Both the position numbers and the translations under genes were made by a program. A stretch of DNA of 64,000 bases, taken from Xanthobacter tagetidis. Lineage in GTDB: Bacteria > Pseudomonadota > Alphaproteobacteria > Rhizobiales > Xanthobacteraceae. Of the stretch, positions 42,311 through 52,076 are shown in pieces. Under the pieces are notes generated by a model. It was given only the letters and a program-made list of their open reading frames with translations, did not search any database and was not told the DNA's origin. The stretch lies in contig NZ_RCTF01000006.1 in NCBI RefSeq assembly GCF_003667445.1, forward strand, positions 182,244-246,243, read 5' to 3'. Numbering within the stretch: position 1 is the first letter of the stretch; each line of letters starts with the position of its first letter.

Positions 42311-43915
42311 CTAGTCCATGTCGCGCAGCACGCGGCGGATGACCTTGCCGGTGGTGGTCATGGGCATCTCGTCCACGAAGGCGATCTCGCGCGGATACTC
42401 GTAGGCGGCGAGCTGGGTGCGCACGAAGGCCTGGATCTCGGCAACCAGCCCCTCCCCCGGCTCGAAGCCGGGACGCAGCACCAGGAACGCCTTGACGATC
42501 TCGGTGCGCAGCGCGTCGGGCTTGCCCACCACGGCGGCGATCTGCACCGCCGGGTGGCGCAGCAGCACGTCCTCGATCTCCGCCGGGCCTATGCGGTAGC
42601 CCGCCGAGGTGATGATGTCGTCGTCGCGGCCGAGGAAATGGAAATAGCCGTCCTCGTCTTTGCGCGCGAGGTCGCCGGTGAGCAGCCACTCGCCGAGATA
42701 CTTGGCGCTCGTGGCCTCGGGCCTGTTCCAGTAGTTGAGGAACATCACCGGGTCGGGCCGGCGCACCGCGATCTGTCCCATCACGCCCGGCGGGCAGGGA
42801 TTGCCCTCATCGTCGATGACCGCCACCTCGTGACCCGGCACCGCCTTGCCGGTGGCGCCGGCGCGGGCGACGCCGAGGGCGGCGTTGGAACCGATGACGT
42901 AATTGCATTCGGTCTGGCCGTAGAACTCGTTCACCGCGACACCGAGCGCCACGCGGCCCCATTCGAAGGTCTGAGCACCCAGCGCCTCGCCGGCGGTGCC
43001 GACCGTGCGCAGGTCGAAGCCGAAGCGCTCCTTCGGGCGCACGACCGCGCGCATCATCTTGAGCGCGGTCGGCGGGATGAACACGTTGCGCACCCGCGCC
43101 TCGGCGAGCAGCGCGAACGCCGCCTCCGGATCGAACCGGCCCTTGGGCTGCACCACCACCGGCACGCCATGGGCGAGCGCGGGCAGGACGGTGTTGAGCA
43201 GGCCGCCGGCCCAGGCCCAATCCGAGGGGGTCCACATGCGGTCGCCCGGCTGGGGGAAGAAATCGTGGGTGAAGCTCACCCCGCTCACGTGCGGCAGCAG
43301 CACGCGGTGGCCATGCAGCGCGCCCTTGGGCTGGCCGGTGGTGCCGGAGGTGTAGATCATCAGCGCCGGGTCGTCCGGATCAGTCTCCACCGGCAGCGGC
43401 CGGTCGCTCGCCGCGTCCACCAGCGCGGCGAAGCTCTCGGCCCCCGGACGCGGGCCGTCGACGCACACCACGAGGCCGAGCCCGTCCGGCCGGTCGATGA
43501 GCTTGGCGAGGCCCTCGTCGTCGGTGATCAGCGCGCGGGCGCCGGAATCCTTGAGCCGGTAGGCGATCGCCTCGAAGCCGAACGCGCCGGCCAGCGGCAC
43601 GGCGATGGCGCCGAGCTTGTAGACGGCGAAATGGCTCGCCAGCACCTCCAGCGACTGCGGCAGCAGGATCGCCACCCGGTCGCCGGCGGAAACGCCCTTC
43701 GCCGCCAGCGCATGGGCAAGGCGGTTGGACAGGGCCGCCAGCGCCCGGTAGCTGACCGGGTGCCAGGCGCCGGCCTCCCGGCGGTACAGGGCCGGCCGGT
43801 CAGGCGCGCGCGCCGCCCAGCCGTCGCAGGCGTGGTGCGCCATGTTGTAGCGCTCGGGCACGCGCCAGCGGAACGCGCGCACGAGACCGTCATAGTCGGC
43901 GATGTGCGGTAGCAT
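42311..43915 (-). CDS. Acyl-CoA synthetase (AMP-forming)
   Basis: This 534-residue adenylate-forming enzyme activates a carboxylic acid to its CoA thioester. The P-loop-like A3 motif is MIYTSGTTGQPKGAL, followed by NEFYGQTECNYVIGSN, the ribose-binding LLTGDLARKDEDGYFHFLGR in parts, and the catalytic K524 in TTTGKVIRR. The sequence is closest in character to medium-chain/benzoate-type acetyl-CoA synthetase-like enzymes (MACS group). The exact acid is not clear. It stands alone between a CAP-domain gene and chrA on the same strand. Confidence 0.9.
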   Translation of the reverse strand: MLPHIADYDGLVRAFRWRVPERYNMAHHACDGWAARAPDRPALYRREAGAWHPVSYRALAALSNRLAHALAAKGVSAGDRVAILLPQSLEVLASHFAVYKLGAIAVPLAGAFGFEAIAYRLKDSGARALITDDEGLAKLIDRPDGLGLVVCVDGPRPGAESFAALVDAASDRPLPVETDPDDPALMIYTSGTTGQPKGALHGHRVLLPHVSGVSFTHDFFPQPGDRMWTPSDWAWAGGLLNTVLPALAHGVPVVVQPKGRFDPEAAFALLAEARVRNVFIPPTALKMMRAVVRPKERFGFDLRTVGTAGEALGAQTFEWGRVALGVAVNEFYGQTECNYVIGSNAALGVARAGATGKAVPGHEVAVIDDEGNPCPPGVMGQIAVRRPDPVMFLNYWNRPEATSAKYLGEWLLTGDLARKDEDGYFHFLGRDDDIITSAGYRIGPAEIEDVLLRHPAVQIAAVVGKPDALRTEIVKAFLVLRPGFEPGEGLVAEIQAFVRTQLAAYEYPREIAFVDEMPMTTTGKVIRRVLRDMD

Positions 43916-44002
43916 TAAAATACCACTACTTCGGCGGACGGGCGGCAGGCTATATCCGCGGACGCGTCCGGTCCACGGGGTCGTTTGCCGGCAGTGCGTC
44001 CG

Positions 44003-44521
44003 TCATCGGGACGGCGTGTCGGGATCGGCCAGGATCAGTGCCCAGTACACCTTGTACTTGGAGCCCGGCGCATTCGTGGTGGCGATCCCCATCCGCGTCA
44101 TCCCCGGCGCGAGCATGTTCTTGTTGTGCGAGGGAGAATCGCGCCAGCCGGAGAATGCCTCGGCGAGCGTGTGGTAGCCCGCGCCGACATTCTCCACCGC
44201 GCCCCGTGCATCATAGCCGGACGCCTTCATGCGCGAGATGAAGTCGCGCCCGCCCACCGCGTGGTCCAGCTTGTCGGCCCTCGCCATGGCGTTGGCCTGG
44301 TCCTGGGCGAGCTTGTTCAGGGCCGGATCGACGCTGACCGTTGGCAGGCCCCGCGCCGCGCGGTAGTCCGACAGCAGCGAGGCGGCCGCGGCTGCGTCCA
44401 CCGGCTTCCCGGTCTGGGCGAGGTTCACGTAGAAGGCCGGCTGGGACAGGTCCTCGGTGGTCCCGCAGCCCGCAAGGGCGAGCGCGAAGGCGAGGGACAG
44501 GCCGGCGAGGTGGGGGCGCAT
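44003..44521 (-). CDS. CAP-domain (SCP/PR1-like) lipoprotein
   Basis: This 172-residue protein starts at the ATG at 44521 with a lipoprotein signal (lipobox LALAGC). The CAP domain follows: VDPALNKLAQDQANAMA, VENVGAGYHTLAEAFSGW with the conserved GxGY-like loop, and SPSHNKNMLAPGMTRMGIA with the H and N of the central cleft. Bacterial CAP proteins (YkwD-like) are secreted and of unclear function; some bind lipids or act as proteases. It lies 63 bases downstream of the MscS gene start side, on the same strand. Confidence 0.88.
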   Translation of the reverse strand: MRPHLAGLSLAFALALAGCGTTEDLSQPAFYVNLAQTGKPVDAAAAASLLSDYRAARGLPTVSVDPALNKLAQDQANAMARADKLDHAVGGRDFISRMKASGYDARGAVENVGAGYHTLAEAFSGWRDSPSHNKNMLAPGMTRMGIATTNAPGSKYKVYWALILADPDTPSR

Positions 44522-44602
44522 GGCGGGTTCCGAAGGCAAGACCTGGAAATGGCACCAGGGCGGCCATCTGGCGCCGCCCGGGTTGAGGAAGGGTTATCGC
44601 CC

Positions 44603-47170
44603 TCACGCCTCGGGCGGGTCGCGCTCGGGCGGCGGAGGCGGCGGCGCGCTGCCGAGCGCCGCCCAGGGCTGCGAGGCCATGACGATGCCGGCCTTGCGGA
44701 AGCGCGAGAGCAGCTGGAAGTGCAGGTCGCTCTTCACGGTGAGACCGTAGTCCACGTTCGCCACCACGCAGCGCAGCTCGAACACCATGCCGGCATCGGC
44801 GAACTTCGACAGGAACACGCGCGGCGGCGGCTTCTGCAGCACCTGCGGATGGTCGCAGGCGCAGGAGACCAGGATGTCGCGCACCTCCTCCGGGTCGGCG
44901 TCGAAGGTCACGTTGACGGTGACGATGATGCGACCGGAAGTGTTGGAATGCGTCCAGTTCTTCACCATGCCGGTGATGAGGTCGGTGTTCGGCACGATGA
45001 CGGTGGCGCGCTCGAAGGTCTCGATCTCCGTGGAGCGCACGGAGATGCGGCGCACATAGCCCTCCTCGCCCTTCACGTTGATGGTGTCGCCCACCCGGAT
45101 CGGCCGCTCGGCCAGGAGGATGAGGCCGGAGACGAAGTTCGACACGATGGACTGGAGGCCGAAGCCGATACCCACCGAGAGCGCGCCGGCGACGATGGCG
45201 ATGCTCTCCAGGTTGATGCCCAGCTCGCCGACCGAAAGCATGATCGCGACGATCACGCCCACATAGCCGAGGATGGTGGCGATGGAGGATTGCAGCGAGG
45301 GCTCAAGGCCGGTGCGCGGCAGGATCGCGGTGGCGACCCAGCGCTGGAGCCCGCGCGCCAGCACCAGGCCAACCAGCAGCAGCCCCACCGCCGAGAGCAC
45401 GCTCCACAGCGTGATGGTGGTGCTGCCGATGCGCACCCCGAATGTCACGCGCTCCACCGTGTCCATCACGTCGGCGGTGGAGGTGCCCCAGCTGCCGGCG
45501 ATCAGGAACGCGGCCACCACGAACAGCAGCAGCTTGAGCAGGCCCGCCAGCACGACGCCCATGAGCTCCAGGCTCTCGGGCTTGAGGCCGAGCGTGGTGG
45601 AGAGGGTGCGCGAGCGGTGCGTCCCGCGCGCCAGGCCTTCGGTGAAGAAGGCGTCGATCAGGCTGTAGAGGACATAGAGGCCGCCGAGCACCGCCGCGGC
45701 GATCACCAGGCGGGCGGCGACGAAGGCGGCAAAGCCCACATAGCCTGCCACCAGCGCCCCGATCAGGAACGCCACCACGATCCAGGCGATGAAGCGGACC
45801 CAGGCGAGCCGCGCGGTGCCCGCTGGCGTGGCCTCGCTCGCCTCCGACGGCGCACCCTCGGCCGGGGGAGCCGTTTCGGCCTCGTCCTTGCCGAGATTGA
45901 TGAGGAAGCGGGCGATGAAGGCGCCGATGAGCAGCGCCATCACCGCGCTCGTCACCACCGTCAGGCCGACGGGCGCGAACAGGGCGCGATGGGTCGCGTT
46001 CAGGAACGCGGCGATGGCGAGCGCCCACACCGCGAACGAGAAATAGCGGAAGGCCGTGCCGGCGGCCCGGTCGCTAAGGCCCGGCAGGCGCCGCCACGCC
46101 TCGCCCGGCGCCAGGAGGGCGCGGGCGATGCCGTTGCCCAGCGCGATGATGAAGATCGCCACCGTGAGGCCGCGGATCAGTTCCTCGGCGCGCGGCGGGA
46201 TTACGTCGAAGCCGTTGGCGAACGCCACCGCCGCCAGCGTCGCGAGCGGCGCCACGAGCGCTTCCAGGCAGAACACCTTGATGGCCTCGCGCGCCGACTT
46301 GAGGCGGGAGAGGCGCTCGCCGGCCGGCGGTGCCGGCTTGCGCAGGCGCATGCGGACGAAGCGGCCGAGCGCTCCCACCAAAGCGGCGATCGCCAGGGCG
46401 CCGAGCGCGATGCCGATCACCGCGAGGCGGCCCTGCCGCTGGGTGGCGTAGCCGGCCCAGTCGCTGACGAGATAATTGAGCGCGCGCCATTCACCGGCGA
46501 GCCCGGCAAACGCGCCGGTCCACAGCGCCGGATCGAGCACCGATACGGAGCGCTCGAACAGCTGCCCGGTGAAGAGGGCGCGGCGGCGGCTGGAGATCCG
46601 CTCGGAGATCTCGTCCGCCCGTCCGACCAGCGCGCGGTTCTGCTTCAGCGCGGCGTCGAGCTCGGCATGGAGGCGCTGCAGGCGCTCGCGGTCGGCGCTC
46701 GCCGCCGGGTCCTCCGGAGCCGCGCCCTCGGCGGGCTTGGGGCCGAGCTCTTCAAGCCGCGACTTGGCGGCGGCGAGGCGCGGGCCGATCTCGTCGGACC
46801 GGGCGAGCAGTTCGCGCCGCGCCGGATCGAGGCGCTGGCGCAGTTCGTCCAGATCGGAGTTGCGCAGGCCTTCCACCGAAAGCGACGCTTCCAAGGCGTC
46901 GAGCACGGCGCGGCCGGCGTCCATCTTCTCGCGCGCCGCCTGCACGCCGGGATCGGGCGGCGGAAGCGCCTTCTTGGGCGCCGGAACAGCCGGGGCGGCC
47001 CCGTTCGCAGGAGCCGCGCCGGGTGCCGCATCGGCCGGCGTGTTCTGGGCCGGGGACTGGCCCTGCGCCGGGGCCGGGTTGGCTGCCTGGGCGCGAGCAC
47101 CGGGCGGCGCGACGGACAAGGCGAGGAACAGGGTGGCGGCCAGCGCCACCGCAGGCTTCACAAGGCGCAT
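44603..47170 (-). CDS. Large MscS-family mechanosensitive channel with DUF3772
   Basis: This 855-residue membrane protein has a signal peptide (residues 1-28), an alanine- and proline-rich start, a periplasmic coiled-coil DUF3772 region (about 75-210), many membrane spans (about 240-620) and a C-terminal MscS pore and vestibule domain. The pore-lining helix is in SIVAGALSVGIGFGLQSIV, and GDTINVKGEEGYVRRISVRS plus VPNTDLI are canonical MscS motifs. It protects the cell against hypo-osmotic shock; the large periplasmic region is like MscK-type channels. The tail ends with PPPPPPERDPPEA. Confidence 0.93.
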   Translation of the reverse strand: MRLVKPAVALAATLFLALSVAPPGARAQAANPAPAQGQSPAQNTPADAAPGAAPANGAAPAVPAPKKALPPPDPGVQAAREKMDAGRAVLDALEASLSVEGLRNSDLDELRQRLDPARRELLARSDEIGPRLAAAKSRLEELGPKPAEGAAPEDPAASADRERLQRLHAELDAALKQNRALVGRADEISERISSRRRALFTGQLFERSVSVLDPALWTGAFAGLAGEWRALNYLVSDWAGYATQRQGRLAVIGIALGALAIAALVGALGRFVRMRLRKPAPPAGERLSRLKSAREAIKVFCLEALVAPLATLAAVAFANGFDVIPPRAEELIRGLTVAIFIIALGNGIARALLAPGEAWRRLPGLSDRAAGTAFRYFSFAVWALAIAAFLNATHRALFAPVGLTVVTSAVMALLIGAFIARFLINLGKDEAETAPPAEGAPSEASEATPAGTARLAWVRFIAWIVVAFLIGALVAGYVGFAAFVAARLVIAAAVLGGLYVLYSLIDAFFTEGLARGTHRSRTLSTTLGLKPESLELMGVVLAGLLKLLLFVVAAFLIAGSWGTSTADVMDTVERVTFGVRIGSTTITLWSVLSAVGLLLVGLVLARGLQRWVATAILPRTGLEPSLQSSIATILGYVGVIVAIMLSVGELGINLESIAIVAGALSVGIGFGLQSIVSNFVSGLILLAERPIRVGDTINVKGEEGYVRRISVRSTEIETFERATVIVPNTDLITGMVKNWTHSNTSGRIIVTVNVTFDADPEEVRDILVSCACDHPQVLQKPPPRVFLSKFADAGMVFELRCVVANVDYGLTVKSDLHFQLLSRFRKAGIVMASQPWAALGSAPPPPPPERDPPEA

Positions 47171-47420
47171 CAATTCGGGTCTCCGGCCGGAGTTCCTGTC
47201 GCCCGAAGGCGGCATCCTCATGGCAGCGCGGGGAAAAAGCGGCTGCCGCGGCCACAAATGCCGGGTGATCCTGCCGGCGTCCACAGGTGACTTGCCGCGA
47301 ATTCGCCCGCGTGACACATGATTTTCAGATCGGCCGACGCGTCGGCTTGCGCTGCTGTGGGGTCGGCATCGCTGCCAGGGCGGCGGTTTCGCGCGGCCCC
47401 GAAGGACGAGGAAGCTCCCG

Positions 47421-48596
47421 ATGTTGCCCGGCACCGCCGCCAAGTCCGATCTCCCGGTCGATCCCACCGACCCCGTGGCGCTCGCCCGCGCGCTGATCCG
47501 CGCGCCCTCGGTGACGCCCGACGCCGAGCCGGCCATGGCGCGGGTGGCGGAGCTTCTGACGGCCGCGGGATACCATGTGGAGCGGCTCGACTTTTCCGAC
47601 CACGGGCCGCGCGTCGCCAATCTCTACGCCCGGATCGGCACCGAAGGGCCGAACCTGTGCTTCGCCGGCCATGTGGACGTGGTGCCGCCCGGCGATGCCG
47701 GCGAGTGGCGCCACGACCCGTTCTCCGGCGCGCTCGCCGACGGCCTGCTCTACGGCCGCGGGGCGGTGGACATGAAGGGCGCGGTCGCGGCCTCCATCGC
47801 CGCCGCAGTGCGATTCGGTGCGCCGCCGGCCGGGTCGCTCTCCTTCCTCATCACCGGCGACGAGGAGGGGCCGGCGCTCGACGGCACCGTGCGGGTGGTG
47901 GAGGCGCTGAAGGCGCGGGGCGAAAAGGTCGACGCCTGCATCCTCGGCGAGCCGACCAACCCGGCGGCCATGGGCGATGCCTTCAAGATCGGCCGGCGCG
48001 GCTCGCTCTCCGGCGTCCTCACGGTGGAGGGCAAGCAGGGGCACGTCGCCTATCCCCACCTCGCCGACAATCCCATCCCCCGCCTCCTTCGCCTGCTCGG
48101 CGCGCTCACCGCGGCGCCGCTGGACGAGGGCTCGGAATTCTTCCCGCCCTCGAACCTCGAAGTGATCTCAGTGGACGTGGGCAATCCGGTGTTCAACCTC
48201 ATCCCCGCCAAAGCCGAGGCGCGCTTCAATGTGCGCTTCAACGACCATTTCACGCTGGCGAGCCTCGAAGCGGAGATCCGCCGCCGGCTCGACGCCACCG
48301 GCCTGGCGCACCGGCTCGCCTTCCGGCCGGGAGCGAGCCAGAGCTTCCGCACCGAGCCCGGCCCGTTCGTCGAGATGGTGCGCGCCGCGGTCGCGGCCGT
48401 GACGGGGCGGGTGCCGGAGGCCTCCACCTCGGGCGGCACCTCGGACGCGCGCTTCATCAAGGACCTGTGCCCGGTGATCGAGTTCGGCCTCGTGGGCCGC
48501 ACCATGCACCAGGTGGACGAGGCGTGCCCGGTGGACGACATCGTCGCGCTCACCGCCATCTATGAGCGCATCATCCAGAGCTTTTTCGCCCGCTGA
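47421..48596 (+). CDS. dapE: Succinyl-diaminopimelate desuccinylase
   Basis: This 391-residue M20-family enzyme hydrolyses N-succinyl-LL-diaminopimelate in lysine and peptidoglycan precursor synthesis. Metal ligands and catalytic acid are visible: H84 in [13 protein letters not shown]118 in [11 protein letters not shown], and E148/E149 in [22 protein letters not shown] and the final RTMHQVDE with its metal histidine match DapE rather than ArgE. GAGGAAG-like sequence precedes the ATG at 47421. The next gene starts 23 bases later. Confidence 0.95.
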   Translation: MLPGTAAKSDLPVDPTDPVALARALIRAPSVTPDAEPAMARVAELLTAAGYHVERLDFSDHGPRVANLYARIGTEGPNLCFAGHVDVVPPGDAGEWRHDPFSGALADGLLYGRGAVDMKGAVAASIAAAVRFGAPPAGSLSFLITGDEEGPALDGTVRVVEALKARGEKVDACILGEPTNPAAMGDAFKIGRRGSLSGVLTVEGKQGHVAYPHLADNPIPRLLRLLGALTAAPLDEGSEFFPPSNLEVISVDVGNPVFNLIPAKAEARFNVRFNDHFTLASLEAEIRRRLDATGLAHRLAFRPGASQSFRTEPGPFVEMVRAAVAAVTGRVPEASTSGGTSDARFIKDLCPVIEFGLVGRTMHQVDEACPVDDIVALTAIYERIIQSFFAR

Positions 48597-48619
48597 CGCG
48601 GGACTTTGCGAGCATCCCT

Positions 48620-49378
48620 ATGATCGAGAACGAGATTTCGAGCCGCCTCACGGTCGGGGACCGCGTGATCGCGGTGCGCACCGTGCCGGGGCGCGCACCC
48701 GGCGTGCTGTGGCTCGGCGGCTTCAAGTCGGACATGACCGGCACCAAGGCCGAGCACCTCGCCCGCTGGGCGGCGGCGCGCGGAACCGGCTATGTGCGGT
48801 TCGACTATTCCGGCCACGGCGCGTCGAGCGGGCGGTTCGAGGACGGCACGATCTCGCACTGGCTCGCCGAATCGCTGGCGGTGTTCGAGGCGACGTCCGG
48901 TCCGCAGGTGCTGGTGGGCTCTTCCATGGGCGGCTGGATGGCGCTGCTGCTGGCGCGCGCGCTGGCGGCGCGGGGCGAGCCGCGGCTCGCGGCGCTGGTG
49001 CTGATCGCCCCCGCGCCGGACTTCACGCAAACCCTGATGTGGGAGCGCTTCCCGCCGCCGGTGCGCCAGCAGATCGAGACCACCGGCCGGTTCCTGAAGC
49101 CCTCGCTCTATGGCGAGGAGGCGTATGTCATCACCCGCGCGCTGATCGAGGACGGGCGGCGCCATCTGCTGCTCGGCGCCCCGTTCGCGGTCGGCTGCCC
49201 GGTGCGCATCCTGCAGGGCGCCAAGGACGAGGACGTGCCGTGGGAGCACGCCATGCGGCTCGTCTCCTGCCTGGCCGAGGACGACGTGGTGTTCGCGCTG
49301 GTGAAGGACGGCGACCACCGCCTCTCGCGCCCGGAGGACCTGGAGCGCCTCACGGCGGCGCTGGAGGAATTCGTCTGA
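48620..49378 (+). CDS. Alpha/beta hydrolase
   Basis: This 252-residue cytoplasmic hydrolase has the nucleophile elbow LVGSSMGGWMALL (S102), an oxyanion region in WLGGFKSDMTGTKA, and the acid/base residues in LQGAKDEDVPWEHA and KDGDHRLSRPED (H233). The sequence resembles the palmitoyl-protein thioesterase ABHD10-like and BioH-like group. It follows dapE by 23 bases and is probably in the same transcript. The substrate is unknown. Confidence 0.9.
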   Translation: MIENEISSRLTVGDRVIAVRTVPGRAPGVLWLGGFKSDMTGTKAEHLARWAAARGTGYVRFDYSGHGASSGRFEDGTISHWLAESLAVFEATSGPQVLVGSSMGGWMALLLARALAARGEPRLAALVLIAPAPDFTQTLMWERFPPPVRQQIETTGRFLKPSLYGEEAYVITRALIEDGRRHLLLGAPFAVGCPVRILQGAKDEDVPWEHAMRLVSCLAEDDVVFALVKDGDHRLSRPEDLERLTAALEEFV

Positions 49379-49394
49379 CGCCGCCGCGCCGGCC

Positions 49395-49958
49395 TCAGGC
49401 CCGCGCCATGCGGCCGGCAAAGGCTGGCATGCGGGCAATCAGCCAGCGATAGGGCACGAGGAAGACGCCCACCATGGCGAGCTTCACCAGGTAGTCCACG
49501 ACGGCCCAGTTGGTCCAGGGCAGGTCGGTGCCGGCGAAGGCGAGGGAGAAGAAGATCGCCGTGTCGAGCGCCGAGGAGACGACGCCCGAGGCCAGCGGCG
49601 GCAGCCACCAGGCCTTGGCCCGCAGACGGTCGAACACGGTGGCGTCGAGCAGCTGGGCCGCGAGGAAGGCCGAGCCCGAGGCGAGCGCGATTCGGGGTGT
49701 CGCGAACCACGCGGAGAGCACCACCGCCAGCGCGAAGCCGGCATAGATCACCCGGCGTGTGCGGGCGAGGCCGAGGCGCCGGTTCGACAGGTCGTTCACC
49801 AGGAAGGTGAAGGGATAGGTAAAGGCGCCGAAGGTCAGCCAGTCCTCCAGGCCGAACGGCGTGAAGGGGTGCTGCACCAATATGTTGGCGGCGAGCACCG
49901 TGGCGCACATGGCAAAAACCGCGAGCGCGAACGCCCGCGGTTCAGATTTCAGCAGCAT
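49395..49958 (-). CDS. Queuosine precursor transporter (VUT/YhhQ family)
   Basis: This 187-residue membrane protein has about six spans and matches the YhhQ/QPTR (VUT) family that imports queuosine precursors such as preQ0 or preQ1. TFGAFTYPFTFLVNDLSNRR is the N-terminal signature, and FLAAQLLDATVFDRLR and DTAIFFSLAFAG are later ones. It could feed the tRNA-Asp queuosine that GluQRS, at the left edge of the window, modifies. It lies 36 bases downstream of rpmB on the same strand. Confidence 0.9.
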   Translation of the reverse strand: MLLKSEPRAFALAVFAMCATVLAANILVQHPFTPFGLEDWLTFGAFTYPFTFLVNDLSNRRLGLARTRRVIYAGFALAVVLSAWFATPRIALASGSAFLAAQLLDATVFDRLRAKAWWLPPLASGVVSSALDTAIFFSLAFAGTDLPWTNWAVVDYLVKLAMVGVFLVPYRWLIARMPAFAGRMARA

Positions 49959-49994
49959 GGCTCATCTCCGGCGCCGGCTGTGCCGGCGCGGACG

Positions 49995-50306
49995 TCAGGC
50001 CGCGGACGCGGCCTCGGCCGCCGCAGCCGAATGGGCCTTGGCGATCTGGCGCTTCAGCTCCAGAGCGCGCGGGGAGAGGTCCTCGTCGCGGGCCTTCTTG
50101 AGGAAGGCGTCGAGGCCGCCGCGATGGTCCACGCTCTTGAGCGCGTTGGCGCTGACGCGGAAGCGCACGGAGCGCTTCAGGGTCTCGCTCTCGAGCGTGA
50201 CGTTGCACAGGTTCGGCAGGAACCGGCGCTTGGTCTTGCGGTTCGAGTGGCTGACGAGATTGCCAGTCAGAACCGCCTTGCCGGTCAGGTCGCACCGCCG
50301 GGACAT
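49995..50306 (-). CDS. rpmB: 50S ribosomal protein L28
   Basis: This 103-residue protein begins [20 protein letters not shown] and contains [17 protein letters not shown], both diagnostic of L28. The alpha-type C-terminal extension ([19 protein letters not shown]) is typical. A strong promoter with TTGACG and TATAGG lies about 100 bases upstream. It is not paired with rpmG (L33) as in many bacteria; a transporter gene follows instead. Confidence 0.97.
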   Translation of the reverse strand: MSRRCDLTGKAVLTGNLVSHSNRKTKRRFLPNLCNVTLESETLKRSVRFRVSANALKSVDHRGGLDAFLKKARDEDLSPRALELKRQIAKAHSAAAAEAASAA

Positions 50307-50398
50307 GGCGAAAGTCCTTTGTTCTTCGTGTCACGCGGGGAACGCCGTCGCGGGCCATGGGGCCCACATGCGCTCACCCGCCTTGTCGGGAAGCGGCT

Positions 50399-50427
50399 CC
50401 TATAGGGGGAGAGACGTTCTGCGTCAA
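50399..50427 (-). promoter_or_regulatory. Promoter of rpmB
   Basis: On the minus strand TTGACG (50427-50422) and TATAGG (50404-50399) are separated by exactly 17 bases. The transcript leader would be about 85 bases. This is the best-formed housekeeping promoter in the window. Confidence 0.65.
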
Positions 50428-50501
50428 GGTGCGGTGTGGGGAGGATCCAGCCGCAGCGGCCCGGCAACGGCGCGTTTCGTCCGCGGCCGGGGCCCCGCGC
50501 C

Positions 50502-51239
50502 TCAAGCGTTCACGCCGCCGTCCACGGTGAAGCCCGCGCCGGTGATCTGGCGGCCCTCGGGACCGGCGAGGAACGCCACCATGGCGGCGATGTCGTCCGG
50601 GGTCCCGAACTGCTTGATCGCCATGCCGGACAGCATCAGGTCCCGGTTCGGGCCGTCGGCGGGGTTCATGTCCGTGTCGGTGGCGCCGGGATGGACCACG
50701 TTGACGGTGATGCCGCGCGGCCCGAGGTCCCGCGCGAGGCCCTTGGTGAGGGCGATCTGCGCCGACTTGGTCATGGAATAGACGGAGATGCCCGGCATCG
50801 TCACCCGCTCGGCGAGGCAGCTTCCCATGTTGATGATGCGCCCGCCGTCCGACAGCAGGGGAATGGCGGCCCGGGTGGCGTAGACCACGCCGCGGATGTT
50901 GACGTTCACGAGCGCGTCGATGTCGTCGAGGCTCATCTCCTCCAGCGCGCCGCCGCGCGCGATGCCGGCATTGTTGACCAGGATGTCGAGCCCGCCGAGC
51001 GCCTTGGCGGCGTCAGCCACCGCCGCTTGCGCCGCGGCCGGGTCGGCGCTGTCCGCCTGGATCGCGAACCCCTTGCCGCCGAGCGCCTCGATCTCCTTCA
51101 CCACCGCCGCCGCCCGGTCGGCCGAGCGCTCATAGGTGATGGCGACGTCCGCGCCCTCCGCAGCCAGCCGCCGGGCGATGGCCGCGCCGATGCCGCGACT
51201 CGCTCCGGTGACCAGCGCCTTCCTGCCTTCGAGTTTCAT
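50502..51239 (-). CDS. SDR-family oxidoreductase (3-oxoacyl-ACP reductase-like)
   Basis: This 245-residue classical SDR has TGASRGIGAAIA at residues 11-22, NNAG at 89-92, and catalytic S140, Y154 and K158 (SVYSMTKSAQIAL). VNVVHPGATDTDMNP follows the active site. The sequence is FabG-like, but single copies next to TetR regulators usually detoxify or interconvert an inducing compound. It diverges from the TetR gene at 51368, and the shared region carries two direct repeats, so TetR probably represses it. Confidence 0.9.
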   Translation of the reverse strand: MKLEGRKALVTGASRGIGAAIARRLAAEGADVAITYERSADRAAAVVKEIEALGGKGFAIQADSADPAAAQAAVADAAKALGGLDILVNNAGIARGGALEEMSLDDIDALVNVNIRGVVYATRAAIPLLSDGGRIINMGSCLAERVTMPGISVYSMTKSAQIALTKGLARDLGPRGITVNVVHPGATDTDMNPADGPNRDLMLSGMAIKQFGTPDDIAAMVAFLAGPEGRQITGAGFTVDGGVNA

Positions 51240-51280
51240 GGGATGCTCCTGTCGGCCGACCGCTCGGCCTATTTATGTAG

Positions 51281-51344
51281 TGATCGATACGTAATTTGGT
51301 TTACAGGAGCGCGTCAAGCGATTATTTTAGCAATCGATACACAA
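51281..51344. promoter_or_regulatory. Repeated operator-like sites between SDR and TetR genes
   Basis: TGATCGATACGTAA (51281-51294) and CAATCGATACACAA (51331-51344) are direct repeats exactly 50 bases apart, each centred on ATCGAT. The stretch is AT-rich for this genome. They are probable binding sites for the divergently encoded TetR protein; the spacing puts both on the same DNA face only approximately. Confidence 0.5.
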
Positions 51345-51367
51345 AAGGATCGAGGAGGCTTCCCCCT

Positions 51368-52009
51368 TTGGCACCCCGAGGACGGCCGCGCGCCTTCGAC
51401 CGCGAGAAGGCGCTCGATGCGGCGACGGAGCTGTTCTGGCGACAGGGCTACAGCGCCACCTCCATGGCCGACCTGTGCGGCGCCATGGGGATCAACGCGC
51501 CGAGCCTCTACGCCGCCTTCGGCAGCAAGGAGGAGCTGTACGCGGCCGCCATCGCGCACTTCTCGCGCACCGCTTCGCCGGATATCTGGGGTGGCCTCGA
51601 TGCCGCGCCCACCGCCTACGCCGCCTTCGAGGGCGTGCTGCTCGGCTCGGCGCGGACCCTGCCCGGAATCGGCCATCCGCCCGGCTGCATGGTCACGCTG
51701 TCGGCCGTCGGACAGGAATGCGGCGGGCGCCTCGGATCGCTGGTGGCGGACGCCCGGCAGGAGAGCGTGCACCTGCTGTCGCAGCGCCTGGAGCGCGCGA
51801 TCGCCGCGGGCGAGCTTCCCGCAGGCCTCGATGTGGCGGCCATCGCCCGCTTCTACACCTGCGTCCAGCAGGGCATGTCGATCCAGGCCCGCGACGGCGC
51901 GGGTTTCGCGGAGCTGGAGGCGGTTGCGCGCGCCGCCCTCGCCGCCTGGCCCGCGCTCACCGCCCCGGCCGCCCCGCCGCACCGGCAGGGGGAGAGGGAG
52001 AGCCGATGA
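51368..52009 (+). CDS. TetR/AcrR-family transcriptional regulator
   Basis: This 213-residue regulator begins at a TTG at 51368 preceded by GAGGAGG. The N-terminal helix-turn-helix domain is GRPRAFDREKALDAATELFW, then SATSMADLCGAMGINAPSLY in the recognition region. The C-terminal ligand domain contains GCMVTLSAVGQECGG, where conserved cysteines may matter, and VQQGMSIQARDGA. It resembles the AcuR/YxaF-like clade that controls reductases. Divergent from the SDR gene it most likely represses. Confidence 0.88.
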   Translation: MAPRGRPRAFDREKALDAATELFWRQGYSATSMADLCGAMGINAPSLYAAFGSKEELYAAAIAHFSRTASPDIWGGLDAAPTAYAAFEGVLLGSARTLPGIGHPPGCMVTLSAVGQECGGRLGSLVADARQESVHLLSQRLERAIAAGELPAGLDVAAIARFYTCVQQGMSIQARDGAGFAELEAVARAALAAWPALTAPAAPPHRQGERESR

Positions 52010-52076
52010 AGTCCGGGCGGCCTGTCGGCACCCGTCCGACCAGTATTGGAGCCTGAAATAGCGCAGGCCCGCGCCC

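Noticed and set aside
43985..47290. A 1101-codon open frame on the plus strand opposite the MscS channel and CAP genes
   Set aside because: Its product is a biased run of Arg, Gly, His and Ala typical of antisense frames in GC-rich DNA. The minus strand carries clear MscS and CAP motifs.
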